This document shows positions 1 to 6,010 of a DNA stretch of 7,307 bases, piece after piece. Made by a program: the position numbers and the translations under genes. The DNA comes from Bacillota bacterium (lineage in GTDB: Bacteria > Bacillota_A > Clostridia > Acetivibrionales > DUMB01), in the NCBI GenBank assembly GCA_023621975.1, contig JAMOAC010000013.1, forward strand, positions 1-7,307, written 5' to 3'. The notes below the pieces were generated by a model. The model saw only the letters and a program-made list of their open reading frames with translations. It had not been told where the DNA came from and searched no databases. Within the stretch, counting starts at the first letter, position 1; each line of letters opens with the position of its first letter.

Positions 1-353
1 ATGTTTTGCCATGTATTTTTAATTAAGAGTACGGTTGACAGAGAATCAGGCTTTTGCCTTGTATCAATATATCCCTCCAGTTCCACCAGGTATTTTTCTA
101 TATCGTTTACATAGTCGTGGTCAACGTCTATCTGAATCAGCGGTTTCAATTTTTTCCATGCATTTCTTGAATCTTCAAGGCTTGTTTTGGCTTTGTCCCA
201 TTTTTCGCTGCGGATGTTTTCTTCCAGCTGGTTCAGATAATCGCTGAAACCGGTACGCCTGCCGAGGGATTCAGACAGCAATGTGCAGGAACAGGTAAAT
301 ATGCTTATTATAAGAACTAATACTGTAATTACTCCGACGAATTTTTTTTGCAA
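1..353 (-). CDS. DUF4363 family protein, 3' end cut by window edge
   Basis: 117 full codons are visible before the frame leaves the window, and no stop is reached. The start is a TTG at 353-351, supported by AAAGGAGGGG at 370-361 with GGAGG 9 nt upstream; no ATG lies nearby. The N-terminus (LQKKFVGVITVLVLIISIF) is one hydrophobic segment, about residues 4-20, followed by CSC, so the protein is probably membrane-anchored with an external helical domain. There is no canonical lipobox. The rest is charged and helical (YLNQLEENIRSEKWDKAK; IDVDHDYVNDIEKYLVELEG), with a pattern I recognise as DUF4363, a small clostridial family of unknown function with a usual length near 120 residues, so little should be missing. 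It follows the DUF421 gene by 25 bp on the same strand and is probably cotranscribed. Family assignment rests on recalled pattern; function is unknown. Confidence 0.8.
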   Translation of the reverse strand, partial: MQKKFVGVITVLVLIISIFTCSCTLLSESLGRRTGFSDYLNQLEENIRSEKWDKAKTSLEDSRNAWKKLKPLIQIDVDHDYVNDIEKYLVELEGYIDTRQKPDSLSTVLLIKNTWQN

Positions 354-378
354 AAAATTCCCCCTCCTTTTTAAACTT

Positions 379-1092
379 TCAGTTATTTATAGGTATTATG
401 TAATATGGTTTGTCTCCTTTTAAATCCACATATAGATTGCCCCTGGTATCAAGCTGGGCAAGGGAAACTTCCGAAATATCATTTATATTTTGTTTGCCAA
501 GCTGGTAAAAAAGCCAGGCTCTTGATAGATTCAGCGAACGAAGAGCGTCATCAAGTATCTTACCGTCCATAACCAGATTTGTCGGAAGGCCGTCATACTG
601 GGTTGCCAGATTGATATCACCGGGTGTAAGAGGCTGTTTTTGGGATTTTTTTTGAACGCTTATTTTGCCTCCGGGCTCTAATAAGGCAAACTCCACGTCT
701 TCTATGTTGAAAACCCCTTGAGTCCTTAGTTCTGAAATTAACTTGTCTATGGAAATGCGAATCCGCCTCAGGTTGCCTTCAAGTATTTTTCCGTTTTGAA
801 TAACGATAGTTTCTTCTCCGCTGAAAAGCCTGCGCAGCCATGCACTGCGAAGCCCCAGGTATCCAAGCAATATTGTCAGTCCTGTCCATATGCTCATTCC
901 CACCAGGGTTGCCAGTGTGCTTTCGTTTACTTCAACGGAAAGGGTTGAAGCTGTTGAACCAATCGTAATTCCCAGGACATAGTCAAAGAACGTAAGTTGC
1001 GTTACCTGCTGCTTACCTATAAGCCTTACAAAGAACAATAATACAAAAAAGGCAATAAATGAGCGTATTACCACAACGAGCGTAATCGGCAA
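379..1092 (-). CDS. DUF421 (YetF-like) membrane protein
   Basis: 237 residues, close to the usual length for the DUF421/YetF family. The N-terminal third is membrane-embedded: hydrophobic segments at about residues 3-23, 36-54 and 58-80, with the family signature RLIGKQQVTQLTFFDYVLGI (23-42), where the conserved form is RxxGKxxxxQLxxFDxV. The C-terminal domain is soluble and shows the typical IVIQNGKILEGNL and LISELRTQGVFNIEDVEFALLEPGGKISV stretches. The start is a TTG at 1092-1090; a loose purine-rich site (AAAGGCAGGG) precedes it, and the upstream frame has no ATG before a stop at 1125-1123. Relatives in Bacillus (YetF and the spore protein 2Duf) are linked to spore membrane properties; a spore role here is only suggested by that. 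It is followed 25 bp downstream by a DUF4363 gene, a pairing recurrent in Clostridia. A long-stem element lies 29 nt upstream of its start. Confidence 0.9.
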   Translation of the reverse strand: MPITLVVVIRSFIAFFVLLFFVRLIGKQQVTQLTFFDYVLGITIGSTASTLSVEVNESTLATLVGMSIWTGLTILLGYLGLRSAWLRRLFSGEETIVIQNGKILEGNLRRIRISIDKLISELRTQGVFNIEDVEFALLEPGGKISVQKKSQKQPLTPGDINLATQYDGLPTNLVMDGKILDDALRSLNLSRAWLFYQLGKQNINDISEVSLAQLDTRGNLYVDLKGDKPYYIIPINN

Positions 1093-1469
1093 TTTGTACC
1101 CTGCCTTTCTTGTTATATTTATTTAACTTGTTGTACCGTATAATGAGATTGCATAGTGGAGAAGAGCTTGAGGCTTTTTTATTATCACCCAGCCTGGAAC
1201 AGCTGCTGTCGCAATCTGGCACAACAAGTTAAACCAATACACGCGTTTATATAGTATTTTTTCGATAAATCGGCAGTTTATTCGCAAGGATTCATCAAAG
1301 AGCAAAAAATGAGTACATTACAGCAATAATTAAAAAGAATTCAGGCATTATTAAATATAAAATATATATAGACAAACGTTCAAAATTTTGGAATATTCAG
1401 CAAGAAGTCATGATATCCGGCAAAAAGTTGAACGGAAAGTAATGATCCTAAACAATTGGAGGGGTAAAC
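1093..1469. other. Divergent intergenic region between DUF421 and GH3 genes
   Basis: 377 bp without a convincing gene. It carries the 5' regions of two divergent genes. The left part (1122-1233) is a long inverted-repeat element described separately. The right part is very AT-rich (TTAAATATAAAATATATATA at 1351-1370). A possible GH3 promoter is TTCAGG (1340-1345), 17 nt, TATATA (1363-1368); the -35 box is poor, as expected of an activator-dependent promoter, so this is weak. The GH3 ribosome binding site GGAGGGG is at 1458-1464, 5 nt before its ATG. Short open frames here on the minus strand (1013-1222, 1123-1305) lack ribosome binding sites and recognisable sequence. Confidence 0.6.
1122..1233 (-). 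promoter_or_regulatory. Long-stem structured element, candidate leader RNA of the DUF421 gene
   Basis: The ends are inverted repeats: TTTAACTTGTTGT at 1122-1134 against ACAACAAGTTAAA at 1221-1233, 13 bp perfect. In minus-strand RNA the next pair is G-U (in plus-strand RNA it would be an A-C mismatch), followed by CC/GG, giving a continuous 16-bp stem. After an 8-nt one-sided bulge (1138-1145) a second helix, AGATTGC (1146-1152) with GCAATCT (1211-1217), continues inward. Inside is a small AGGCT/AGCCT helix. The element ends 29 nt before the DUF421 TTG start and has no U-tract on that side, so it is not a simple terminator. I do not recognise a known riboswitch class. A non-autonomous mobile repeat is the alternative, but no target-site duplication is visible. 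Confidence 0.45.
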
Positions 1470-3644
1470 ATGTCCGAAATACCTAAATACCTGGATGAAA
1501 ATTTAAGTTTTGAGGAGCGGGCAAAGGATCTGGTGTCAAGGATGACCCTTGAAGAAAAGGTTACCCAGATGGTTTACAATGCACCTGCCATTCCGAGATT
1601 GGGGGTTCCTTCATACAACTGGTGGAATGAAGCACTGCACGGAGTGGCAAGAGCCGGAGTTGCGACGATGTTTCCCCAGGCTATCGGAATGGCTGCAACC
1701 TTCGATGAGGATTTGATATATAAGGTTGCCGACATAATTTCTACCGAGGCAAGGGCTAAGTTTAACCAATTTCAGAAAAAAGGCGATCACGGCATATACA
1801 AAGGGCTTACATTCTGGTCTCCCAACGTTAATATTTTCAGGGATCCCAGATGGGGCAGAGGTCATGAAACTTACGGGGAGGACCCTTATCTGACGGCAAG
1901 GCTTGGAGTCGCTTTTATAAAAGGATTGCAGGGCAATGATAAAAAGTACCTGAAGGCAGCTGCCTGTGCAAAACATTTTGCCGTCCACAGCGGTCCCGAG
2001 AATGAAAGGCATGAATTCAACGCTGTCGTGTCAAAGAAAGATTTGCGGGAAACTTATCTTTATGCATTTAAGGAATGTGTTAAAGAAGGCAAAGTGGAAG
2101 CAGTAATGGGAGCATATAACAGGGTGAACGGTGAACCGTGCTGTGGAAGCAAGACCCTTCTGAAGGACATTTTAAGGGATGAATGGGGATTTAAAGGGCA
2201 TGTGGTATCTGACTGCTGGGCTCTAAGGGATTTTCATGAACATCACATGGTGACAAAAACCGCTCCTGAATCGGCAGCCCTGGCAGTTAACAACGGCTGC
2301 GACCTGAACTGCGGCTCAACGTTCGCTCACCTTCTGATTGCGCACAAAGAAGGGCTTGTCAGCGAGGAAGCCATTGACAGGGCAGTTACGAGGCTGATGA
2401 CAACGAGGATGAAGCTGGGAATGTTTGATAAGCCCGAAAATGTACCTTATACAAATATACCTTATGAAAAGAATGATTGCAAAGAACACAGGCAATTTGC
2501 CGTTGAAGTGGCAAAGAAATCAATGGTGCTTCTGAAAAATGAAAACAACATACTTCCTTTGGACAGGAAGAAATTGAAATCTATTGCCGTCATAGGGCCA
2601 AATGCTGACAGCAGAGATGCACTTGTAGGCAACTATATTGGAACGCCGTCCAATTACGTAACGGTACTTGAAGGAATAAGGGAGGCAGCAGGTGAAGACA
2701 TAAGGATTTATTATGCCCAGGGCTGCCATTTATATAAAGACAGGGTTGAATGTCTCGCGGAATACGGGGACAGGTTTGCGGAAGCCGTTACAGCAGCGGA
2801 AATGGCAGACGTTGTTATCATGTGCCTGGGATTGGATGCAAACATTGAAGGTGAAGAGGGAGATGCCTCAAATGAATATGCCAGCGGAGACAAAAAGGAT
2901 TTGAACTTGCCGGGGCTCCAGCAGGATCTCCTTGAAACCGTGAGCAAGACAGGCAAACCCATTATATTGGTTCTGCTTTCCGGCAGTGCTCTGGCGGTTA
3001 CATGGGCGGATGAGCATGTGCCGGCAATAATCCAGGCATGGTATCCGGGTGCCGAGGGAGGAAAAGCAGTTGCTTCGCTGATATTCGGAGAATACAGCCC
3101 TTCAGGAAGGCTACCGGTTACATTTTACAGGACAACGGAGGAGCTGCCTGATTTTCGCGATTATTCCATGAAAAACAGGACATACAGGTATATGAAAAAT
3201 GAAGCCCTCTATCCTTTTGGTTACGGTTTGAGCTATACTAGGTTTTCATATAGCGATATAGAGTTTAACAAACGAGTAATAAATGCGGGTGAAAATATAG
3301 AATGCAGGATAAGAGTAAGGAATGTAGGGAAGATGGATTCGGAGGAAACAATCCAGCTGTATCTGCAGGACGTGGAAGCAAGTGTGGAAGTTCCGAGATG
3401 GCAGCTAAAAGGGTTTAAGAAGGTTTACCTAGCCGAAGGAGAGGAAAAGGAAGTTAAGTTTACAATAACGCCGCGGGATATGGTGTTGATTGACGAAGAG
3501 GGCAGATGTATCCTGGAGCCTGGCAAATTCATGGTATATATTGGAGGAAGCCAGCCTGACAAACGAAGCGAAGAGCTGACGGGCTGCAGAGTGTCAAGAG
3601 GCGAATTTGAAGTTGTAGGTGATCCTTTGGAATTAGAGTATTAA
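1470..3644 (+). CDS. GH3 family glycosidase, beta-xylosidase / alpha-L-arabinofuranosidase type, cytoplasmic
   Basis: 724 residues, the usual length for clostridial three-domain GH3 enzymes. It should release xylose or arabinose from the non-reducing ends of short pentose oligomers. The N-terminal barrel (about 20-320) has the WWNEALHGVARAG motif (51-63) typical of the xylosidase/arabinofuranosidase branch rather than glucosidases, the RDPRWGRGHETYGEDPYL motif (124-141), KHF (168-170), and nucleophile Asp248 in GHVVSDCWA. The GH3 C-terminal sandwich (about 350-595) contains IEGEEGDAS...DLNLPGLQ; the acid/base is probably one of Glu460, 462 or 463. A fibronectin-III-like domain occupies about 605-700 and ends in RCILEPGKFMVYIGGS. 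There is no signal peptide, so substrates must be imported. The start has a strong GGAGGGG 5 nt upstream. It is followed by an AraC-type gene after 150 bp. Family certain; exact substrate not determined from sequence. Confidence 0.95.
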   Translation: MSEIPKYLDENLSFEERAKDLVSRMTLEEKVTQMVYNAPAIPRLGVPSYNWWNEALHGVARAGVATMFPQAIGMAATFDEDLIYKVADIISTEARAKFNQFQKKGDHGIYKGLTFWSPNVNIFRDPRWGRGHETYGEDPYLTARLGVAFIKGLQGNDKKYLKAAACAKHFAVHSGPENERHEFNAVVSKKDLRETYLYAFKECVKEGKVEAVMGAYNRVNGEPCCGSKTLLKDILRDEWGFKGHVVSDCWALRDFHEHHMVTKTAPESAALAVNNGCDLNCGSTFAHLLIAHKEGLVSEEAIDRAVTRLMTTRMKLGMFDKPENVPYTNIPYEKNDCKEHRQFAVEVAKKSMVLLKNENNILPLDRKKLKSIAVIGPNADSRDALVGNYIGTPSNYVTVLEGIREAAGEDIRIYYAQGCHLYKDRVECLAEYGDRFAEAVTAAEMADVVIMCLGLDANIEGEEGDASNEYASGDKKDLNLPGLQQDLLETVSKTGKPIILVLLSGSALAVTWADEHVPAIIQAWYPGAEGGKAVASLIFGEYSPSGRLPVTFYRTTEELPDFRDYSMKNRTYRYMKNEALYPFGYGLSYTRFSYSDIEFNKRVINAGENIECRIRVRNVGKMDSEETIQLYLQDVEASVEVPRWQLKGFKKVYLAEGEEKEVKFTITPRDMVLIDEEGRCILEPGKFMVYIGGSQPDKRSEELTGCRVSRGEFEVVGDPLELEY

Positions 3645-3694
3645 AGAGATTGGAATAGAATATTAAAGAGATGGAATCAGGGTATTAAGGACAC
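3629..3694 (+). repeat. Three imperfect ~22-bp tandem repeats over the GH3 stop codon
   Basis: Units begin at 3629 (GGAATTAGAGTATTAAAGAG...), 3652 (GGAATAGAATATTAAAGAG...) and 3673 (GGAATCAGGGTATTAAGGAC...). Units one and two are nearly identical; the third has drifted. The GH3 stop codon TAA (3642-3644) lies inside the first unit, and the equivalent TATTAA recurs in each. This looks like local slippage duplication of the gene end. Confidence 0.65.
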
Positions 3695-3703
3695 TAATAT
3701 AAG

Positions 3704-3732
3704 TTGCCCCCTGCAATTGATTCTAATATAAT
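3704..3732 (+). promoter_or_regulatory. Predicted sigma-A-type promoter of the AraC-family gene
   Basis: TTGCCC (3704-3709, 4 of 6 to TTGACA), a 17-nt spacer, then a perfect TATAAT (3727-3732). Transcription would start near 3738-3740, about 55 nt before the GTG start. The -35 box overlaps the left arm of the terminator-like stem, so RNA from this promoter would lack that arm. Predicted by eye only. Confidence 0.5.
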
Positions 3733-3793
3733 TAAGTTAACAGCTGTCATACTACGCGAATCGGGTATGTTAACATTGTCAGGGGGCTTTTTT
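3706..3793 (+). terminator. Terminator-like long-range stem between GH3 and araC-type genes, enclosing the RBS
   Basis: GCCCCCTG (3706-3713) pairs perfectly with CAGGGGGC (3780-3787). The helix extends inward by CAAT (3714-3717) with ATTG (3775-3778), leaving one bulged T, and is followed by six T (3788-3793). The enclosed loop is large but contains GTTAAC (3736-3741) with GTTAAC (3769-3774) and ATAC/GTAT, which would close much of it. The right arm contains AGGGGG, the only plausible ribosome binding site of the next gene. It can therefore end GH3 transcripts and also hide that site in read-through RNA. The large loop makes it less certain than a compact terminator. Confidence 0.5.
3736..3781 (+). 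promoter_or_regulatory. Direct repeat, candidate operator for the AraC-type regulator
   Basis: GTTAACA-gc-TGTCA (3736-3749) and GTTAACA-t-TGTCA (3769-3781) are direct repeats starting 33 bp apart, about three helical turns. They lie at the predicted transcription start and just before the ribosome binding site. AraC-family proteins commonly bind direct repeats and repress their own genes, so autoregulation fits. A related AAGTTTACAG lies at 4711-4720 upstream of the next operon. The same bases also contribute to RNA pairing, so the repeat could reflect structure instead. Confidence 0.35.
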
Positions 3794-3794
3794 A

Positions 3795-4652
3795 GTGTTT
3801 ATAGACGGTTTGCATGAGAAAGGGATTTTATCGGAAAACTACCCTTTCAGACTGACAATAAACACGTTGGAAAATTTTGAATATCCTTTTCATTGGCACA
3901 GTGCCCTGGAAATGATATATGTCATGGAAAACCACTATGAGGTCATTGTAAATAATACTGATTGTGCCCTTGATGAAAGGGATATCCTCCTTATTTCAGG
4001 TGGTGACATTCACGGCTTTGATGTTAAGGGGAACAAAGGAAAAAGAATTTTCATTCAATTTGACATTTCAAAGTTTGGCGGTTTTGGATTCGACAATTCC
4101 TTAAAATCCCTCATTTCGAAAACAAGGAAGATAAGTTCCAAAAGCGATAATGAACTTCACCGGTCAATAGAGGAACAGATAGTTAAAATTATTGACGATT
4201 ACAGCAGGAATGACATTGCAAGCCCTCTTTATTTAAGTGCAAGGATATATGATATTCTGTCAATTCTGGCACGCCATTTTGCCAACAGGATAAAGGACGA
4301 AATTCCCGATTCCGGTTCAAAAAGGATTTACGGGCTGAGAAAATTGAACGGGGCGTTTAAATATATTGAGGAAAATTATCAGAATGATATAACTTTAAAG
4401 TCCGTAGCCAGTGCATCAGGATTTAGTGAATACTATTTTTCCAGGCTTTTTAAAGAAGTTACCGATAAAAATTTCAACAGCTATTTAAGGGAATTCAGGG
4501 TAAAGAAGGCAGAAAAGCTATTGGCGGAATCAGATATGTCCATTACTCAAATTGCGTACACTTCGGGATTTAAAAGTATCACATCCTTTAACAGGACATT
4601 TAAGGAAGTCAAAGGCTGCACCCCAACAGAGTATAAAAAAATGAGGGTGTAA
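3795..4652 (+). CDS. AraC-family transcriptional regulator with N-terminal cupin domain
   Basis: 285 residues, normal for two-domain AraC/XylS regulators. The N-terminal domain (about 15-100) is a cupin-like sensor: FHWHSALEMIYVMEN (32-46), a strand-rich middle and ERDILLISGGDIHGFD (61-76) match the AraC_binding pattern. A linker follows, then two helix-turn-helix units: ITLKSVASASGFSEYYFSRL (199-218) and ITQIAYTSGFKSITSFNRTF (250-269), with the closing GCTPTEYKK signature (274-282). The start is GTG at 3795; AGGGGG lies 8 nt upstream and an in-frame stop at 3771-3773 rules out longer starts. Its position between the GH3 gene and the next operon suggests it senses a sugar released or imported by this system and controls both. 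The ligand is unknown. Its ribosome binding site lies within a terminator-like stem. Confidence 0.93.
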   Translation: MFIDGLHEKGILSENYPFRLTINTLENFEYPFHWHSALEMIYVMENHYEVIVNNTDCALDERDILLISGGDIHGFDVKGNKGKRIFIQFDISKFGGFGFDNSLKSLISKTRKISSKSDNELHRSIEEQIVKIIDDYSRNDIASPLYLSARIYDILSILARHFANRIKDEIPDSGSKRIYGLRKLNGAFKYIEENYQNDITLKSVASASGFSEYYFSRLFKEVTDKNFNSYLREFRVKKAEKLLAESDMSITQIAYTSGFKSITSFNRTFKEVKGCTPTEYKKMRV

Positions 4653-4775
4653 CAATTTTGAATAAAAGTACCTTTTTTATAGTGCCCAATGGAGAAATGT
4701 TTCTGATTTTAAGTTTACAGTTATAACTCCCCGCCTTATTATTTAATTATAGATACATTCATTAGTCAGTATATA

Positions 4776-4802
4776 GCCAGTGCTGAACTGGCGTTGGCAC
4801 TG
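4776..4802 (+). promoter_or_regulatory. Overlapping dyads upstream of the URO-D/ARH operon
   Basis: GCCAGT (4776-4781) and ACTGGC (4787-4792) form a 6-bp dyad with a 5-nt centre. A competing pair, CAGTGC (4778-4783) with GCACTG (4797-4802), shares its left arm. No T-run follows. The site lies about 33-59 bp upstream of the TATAAT at 4835, where an activator would be expected to bind, so an operator is the likelier reading than a terminator. The binding protein is not known. Confidence 0.35.
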
Positions 4803-4834
4803 CAATAATTTCAGGGTCATGTATTATTTGTTTT

Positions 4835-4840
4835 TATAAT
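4835..4840 (+). promoter_or_regulatory. Candidate -10 box for the URO-D/ARH operon
   Basis: A perfect TATAAT about 100 bp before the URO-D-like start, with no recognisable -35 at 16-18 nt. This fits an activator-dependent promoter, but an isolated hexamer in AT-rich DNA can arise by chance. Confidence 0.3.
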
Positions 4841-4940
4841 GATATTAAGGTTTCTTGTTTAATGCGAAGCAAAAGGAATATTTGCAAGCCAAATGGAAAT
4901 TCCAGGCAATACAGCAAACAACAAAGAAGGAGAGATATTA

Positions 4941-5981
4941 ATGATACGTGAACCGTTGAGTAAGGAAGAAGTAATAAAAGCCATTGAAAGAAAAGGCGGA
5001 AGCAAAATACCCCTTGTACTTCATAAATGGTGGGGCCAGGGACTGGAGGAAAAGTACGGTGAGCAGCTTAAAATTATGGCATCAAAATATCCCGATGATA
5101 TTTATTTTGCTTTATATCTGCAACCGGGTTATCATGTTTCGAGCAATGCAAACCCATCCTATCGTTGGGGATACCGAAATGACTATGAGGGAACAGAGAC
5201 CCACAGTATAGGAAAAATGCATGTGCTTTTGCCCGATTGGTCCGAATTGGATATGTTTTTGGATGATTTCCCAAATCCCAATGAGCCCGGTGTATTTGAC
5301 GAAATAGAGAAACACCTGCAAAAAGGCGAAAGCAGGTACAAGCTCGGGGGATGGTGGTGCCTGTTCCACGAGTGGATGTGGGCTGTCAGGGGAATGGAAA
5401 ACCTGATGATGGATTACTATGAGAGCATGGATAAATTAAAAATTATAGGACAAAGAGTTTTGGAGTATTACAAAGTTATAATAGATAGATTTGCCGCTCT
5501 TGGTTTTGACGGAATTTTCACGTCAGACGATTTAGGGCACCAGACCGGGCCGATGATGTCGCCGGCAATTTTTGAAGAATTATATTTTCCGCTATACAAA
5601 GAGTTTGCATCTTATGTCCATTCAAAAGGAATGCACTTTTTCCTGCATTCCTGCGGTGACAACACAAAGCTCATGGAGTACCTGATTGAATCTGGTGTCG
5701 ATGTATTTCACCCCATTCAGACCGGGTGCATGGATCCGGCGGCAACGGCTGCTGCATATGGAAACAGAATCAGTTTTCTTGCAGGGATTGACGTACAGCA
5801 TTTACTGCCGGAAGGAACGGTTGAAGAAGTCAGGAAGGGGATACGTGAACTGATAGATGCTTTATACAAGCCCGAGGGTGGACTGTTGCTGGCTGCCGGA
5901 AACGGGATTATGGCGGATACACCGATTGAAAACATAGAAGCCATGCTATATGAAATTTCCACATATATACCGGGCAAATAA
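4941..5981 (+). CDS. URO-D / MtaA-fold protein (uroporphyrinogen decarboxylase family, COG0407-like)
   Basis: 346 residues from the ATG at 4941, chosen because AAGGAGAG (4927-4934) lies 6 nt upstream; an in-frame ATG at 4893 lacks such a site. Family landmarks in the C-terminal half are FDGIFTSDDLGHQTGPMMSP (189-208), MHFFLHSCGDNTKLMEYLIE (231-250), VDVFHPIQTGC (253-263) and GNGIMADTPIENIEAM (320-335). This is the barrel fold shared by heme-pathway HemE and corrinoid methyltransferases such as MtaA. The H-x-C pair (His236, Cys238) of the zinc methyltransferases is present, but the position of their third Cys in the GCGI loop is Asn321. It is not HemE by context: no heme genes are near. The N-terminal half is diverged (KWWGQGLEEKYG; Trp-rich stretch at 138-148). 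It lies 29 bp before the ARH-like gene, so cotranscription is likely. Substrate unknown. Confidence 0.85.
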   Translation: MIREPLSKEEVIKAIERKGGSKIPLVLHKWWGQGLEEKYGEQLKIMASKYPDDIYFALYLQPGYHVSSNANPSYRWGYRNDYEGTETHSIGKMHVLLPDWSELDMFLDDFPNPNEPGVFDEIEKHLQKGESRYKLGGWWCLFHEWMWAVRGMENLMMDYYESMDKLKIIGQRVLEYYKVIIDRFAALGFDGIFTSDDLGHQTGPMMSPAIFEELYFPLYKEFASYVHSKGMHFFLHSCGDNTKLMEYLIESGVDVFHPIQTGCMDPAATAAAYGNRISFLAGIDVQHLLPEGTVEEVRKGIRELIDALYKPEGGLLLAAGNGIMADTPIENIEAMLYEISTYIPGK

Positions 5982-6010
5982 AGGAAAAATTCTTAAGAGG
6001 GGTGTTTGCA

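Noticed and set aside
35..247. Plus-strand open frame of 70 codons
   Set aside because: It is antisense to the DUF4363 gene, which has a strong RBS and recognisable family sequence; this frame has no RBS or family resemblance.
1122..1233. Miniature inverted-repeat transposable element
   Set aside because: Length and terminal repeats would fit, but no target-site duplication is seen at the flanks and only one copy is in the window; kept as an alternative only.
1252..1284. Forespore sigma-G-like promoter for DUF421 (CGAATA and AATACTA on the minus strand)
   Set aside because: The boxes resemble the consensus but the spacer is 20 nt, longer than the usual 17-18, so I do not call it.
1123..1305. 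Minus-strand open frame of 60 codons over the inverted-repeat element
   Set aside because: No RBS, no recognisable protein pattern, and its sequence is explained by the structured element.
4663..4680. Terminator after the AraC-type gene (AAAAG-TAC-CTTTTTT)
   Set aside because: Only five pairs, almost all A-T, with a 3-nt loop; too weak to call an intrinsic terminator.
4893..4940. Upstream ATG start extending the URO-D-like protein by 16 residues
   Set aside because: No Shine-Dalgarno precedes 4893, while 4941 has AAGGAGAG at ideal spacing and matches the expected family N-terminus.
4941..5981. Assignment as HemE, uroporphyrinogen decarboxylase of heme synthesis
   Set aside because: The HxC motif and GNGI loop place it with the MtaA-like branch, and there is no heme pathway context.
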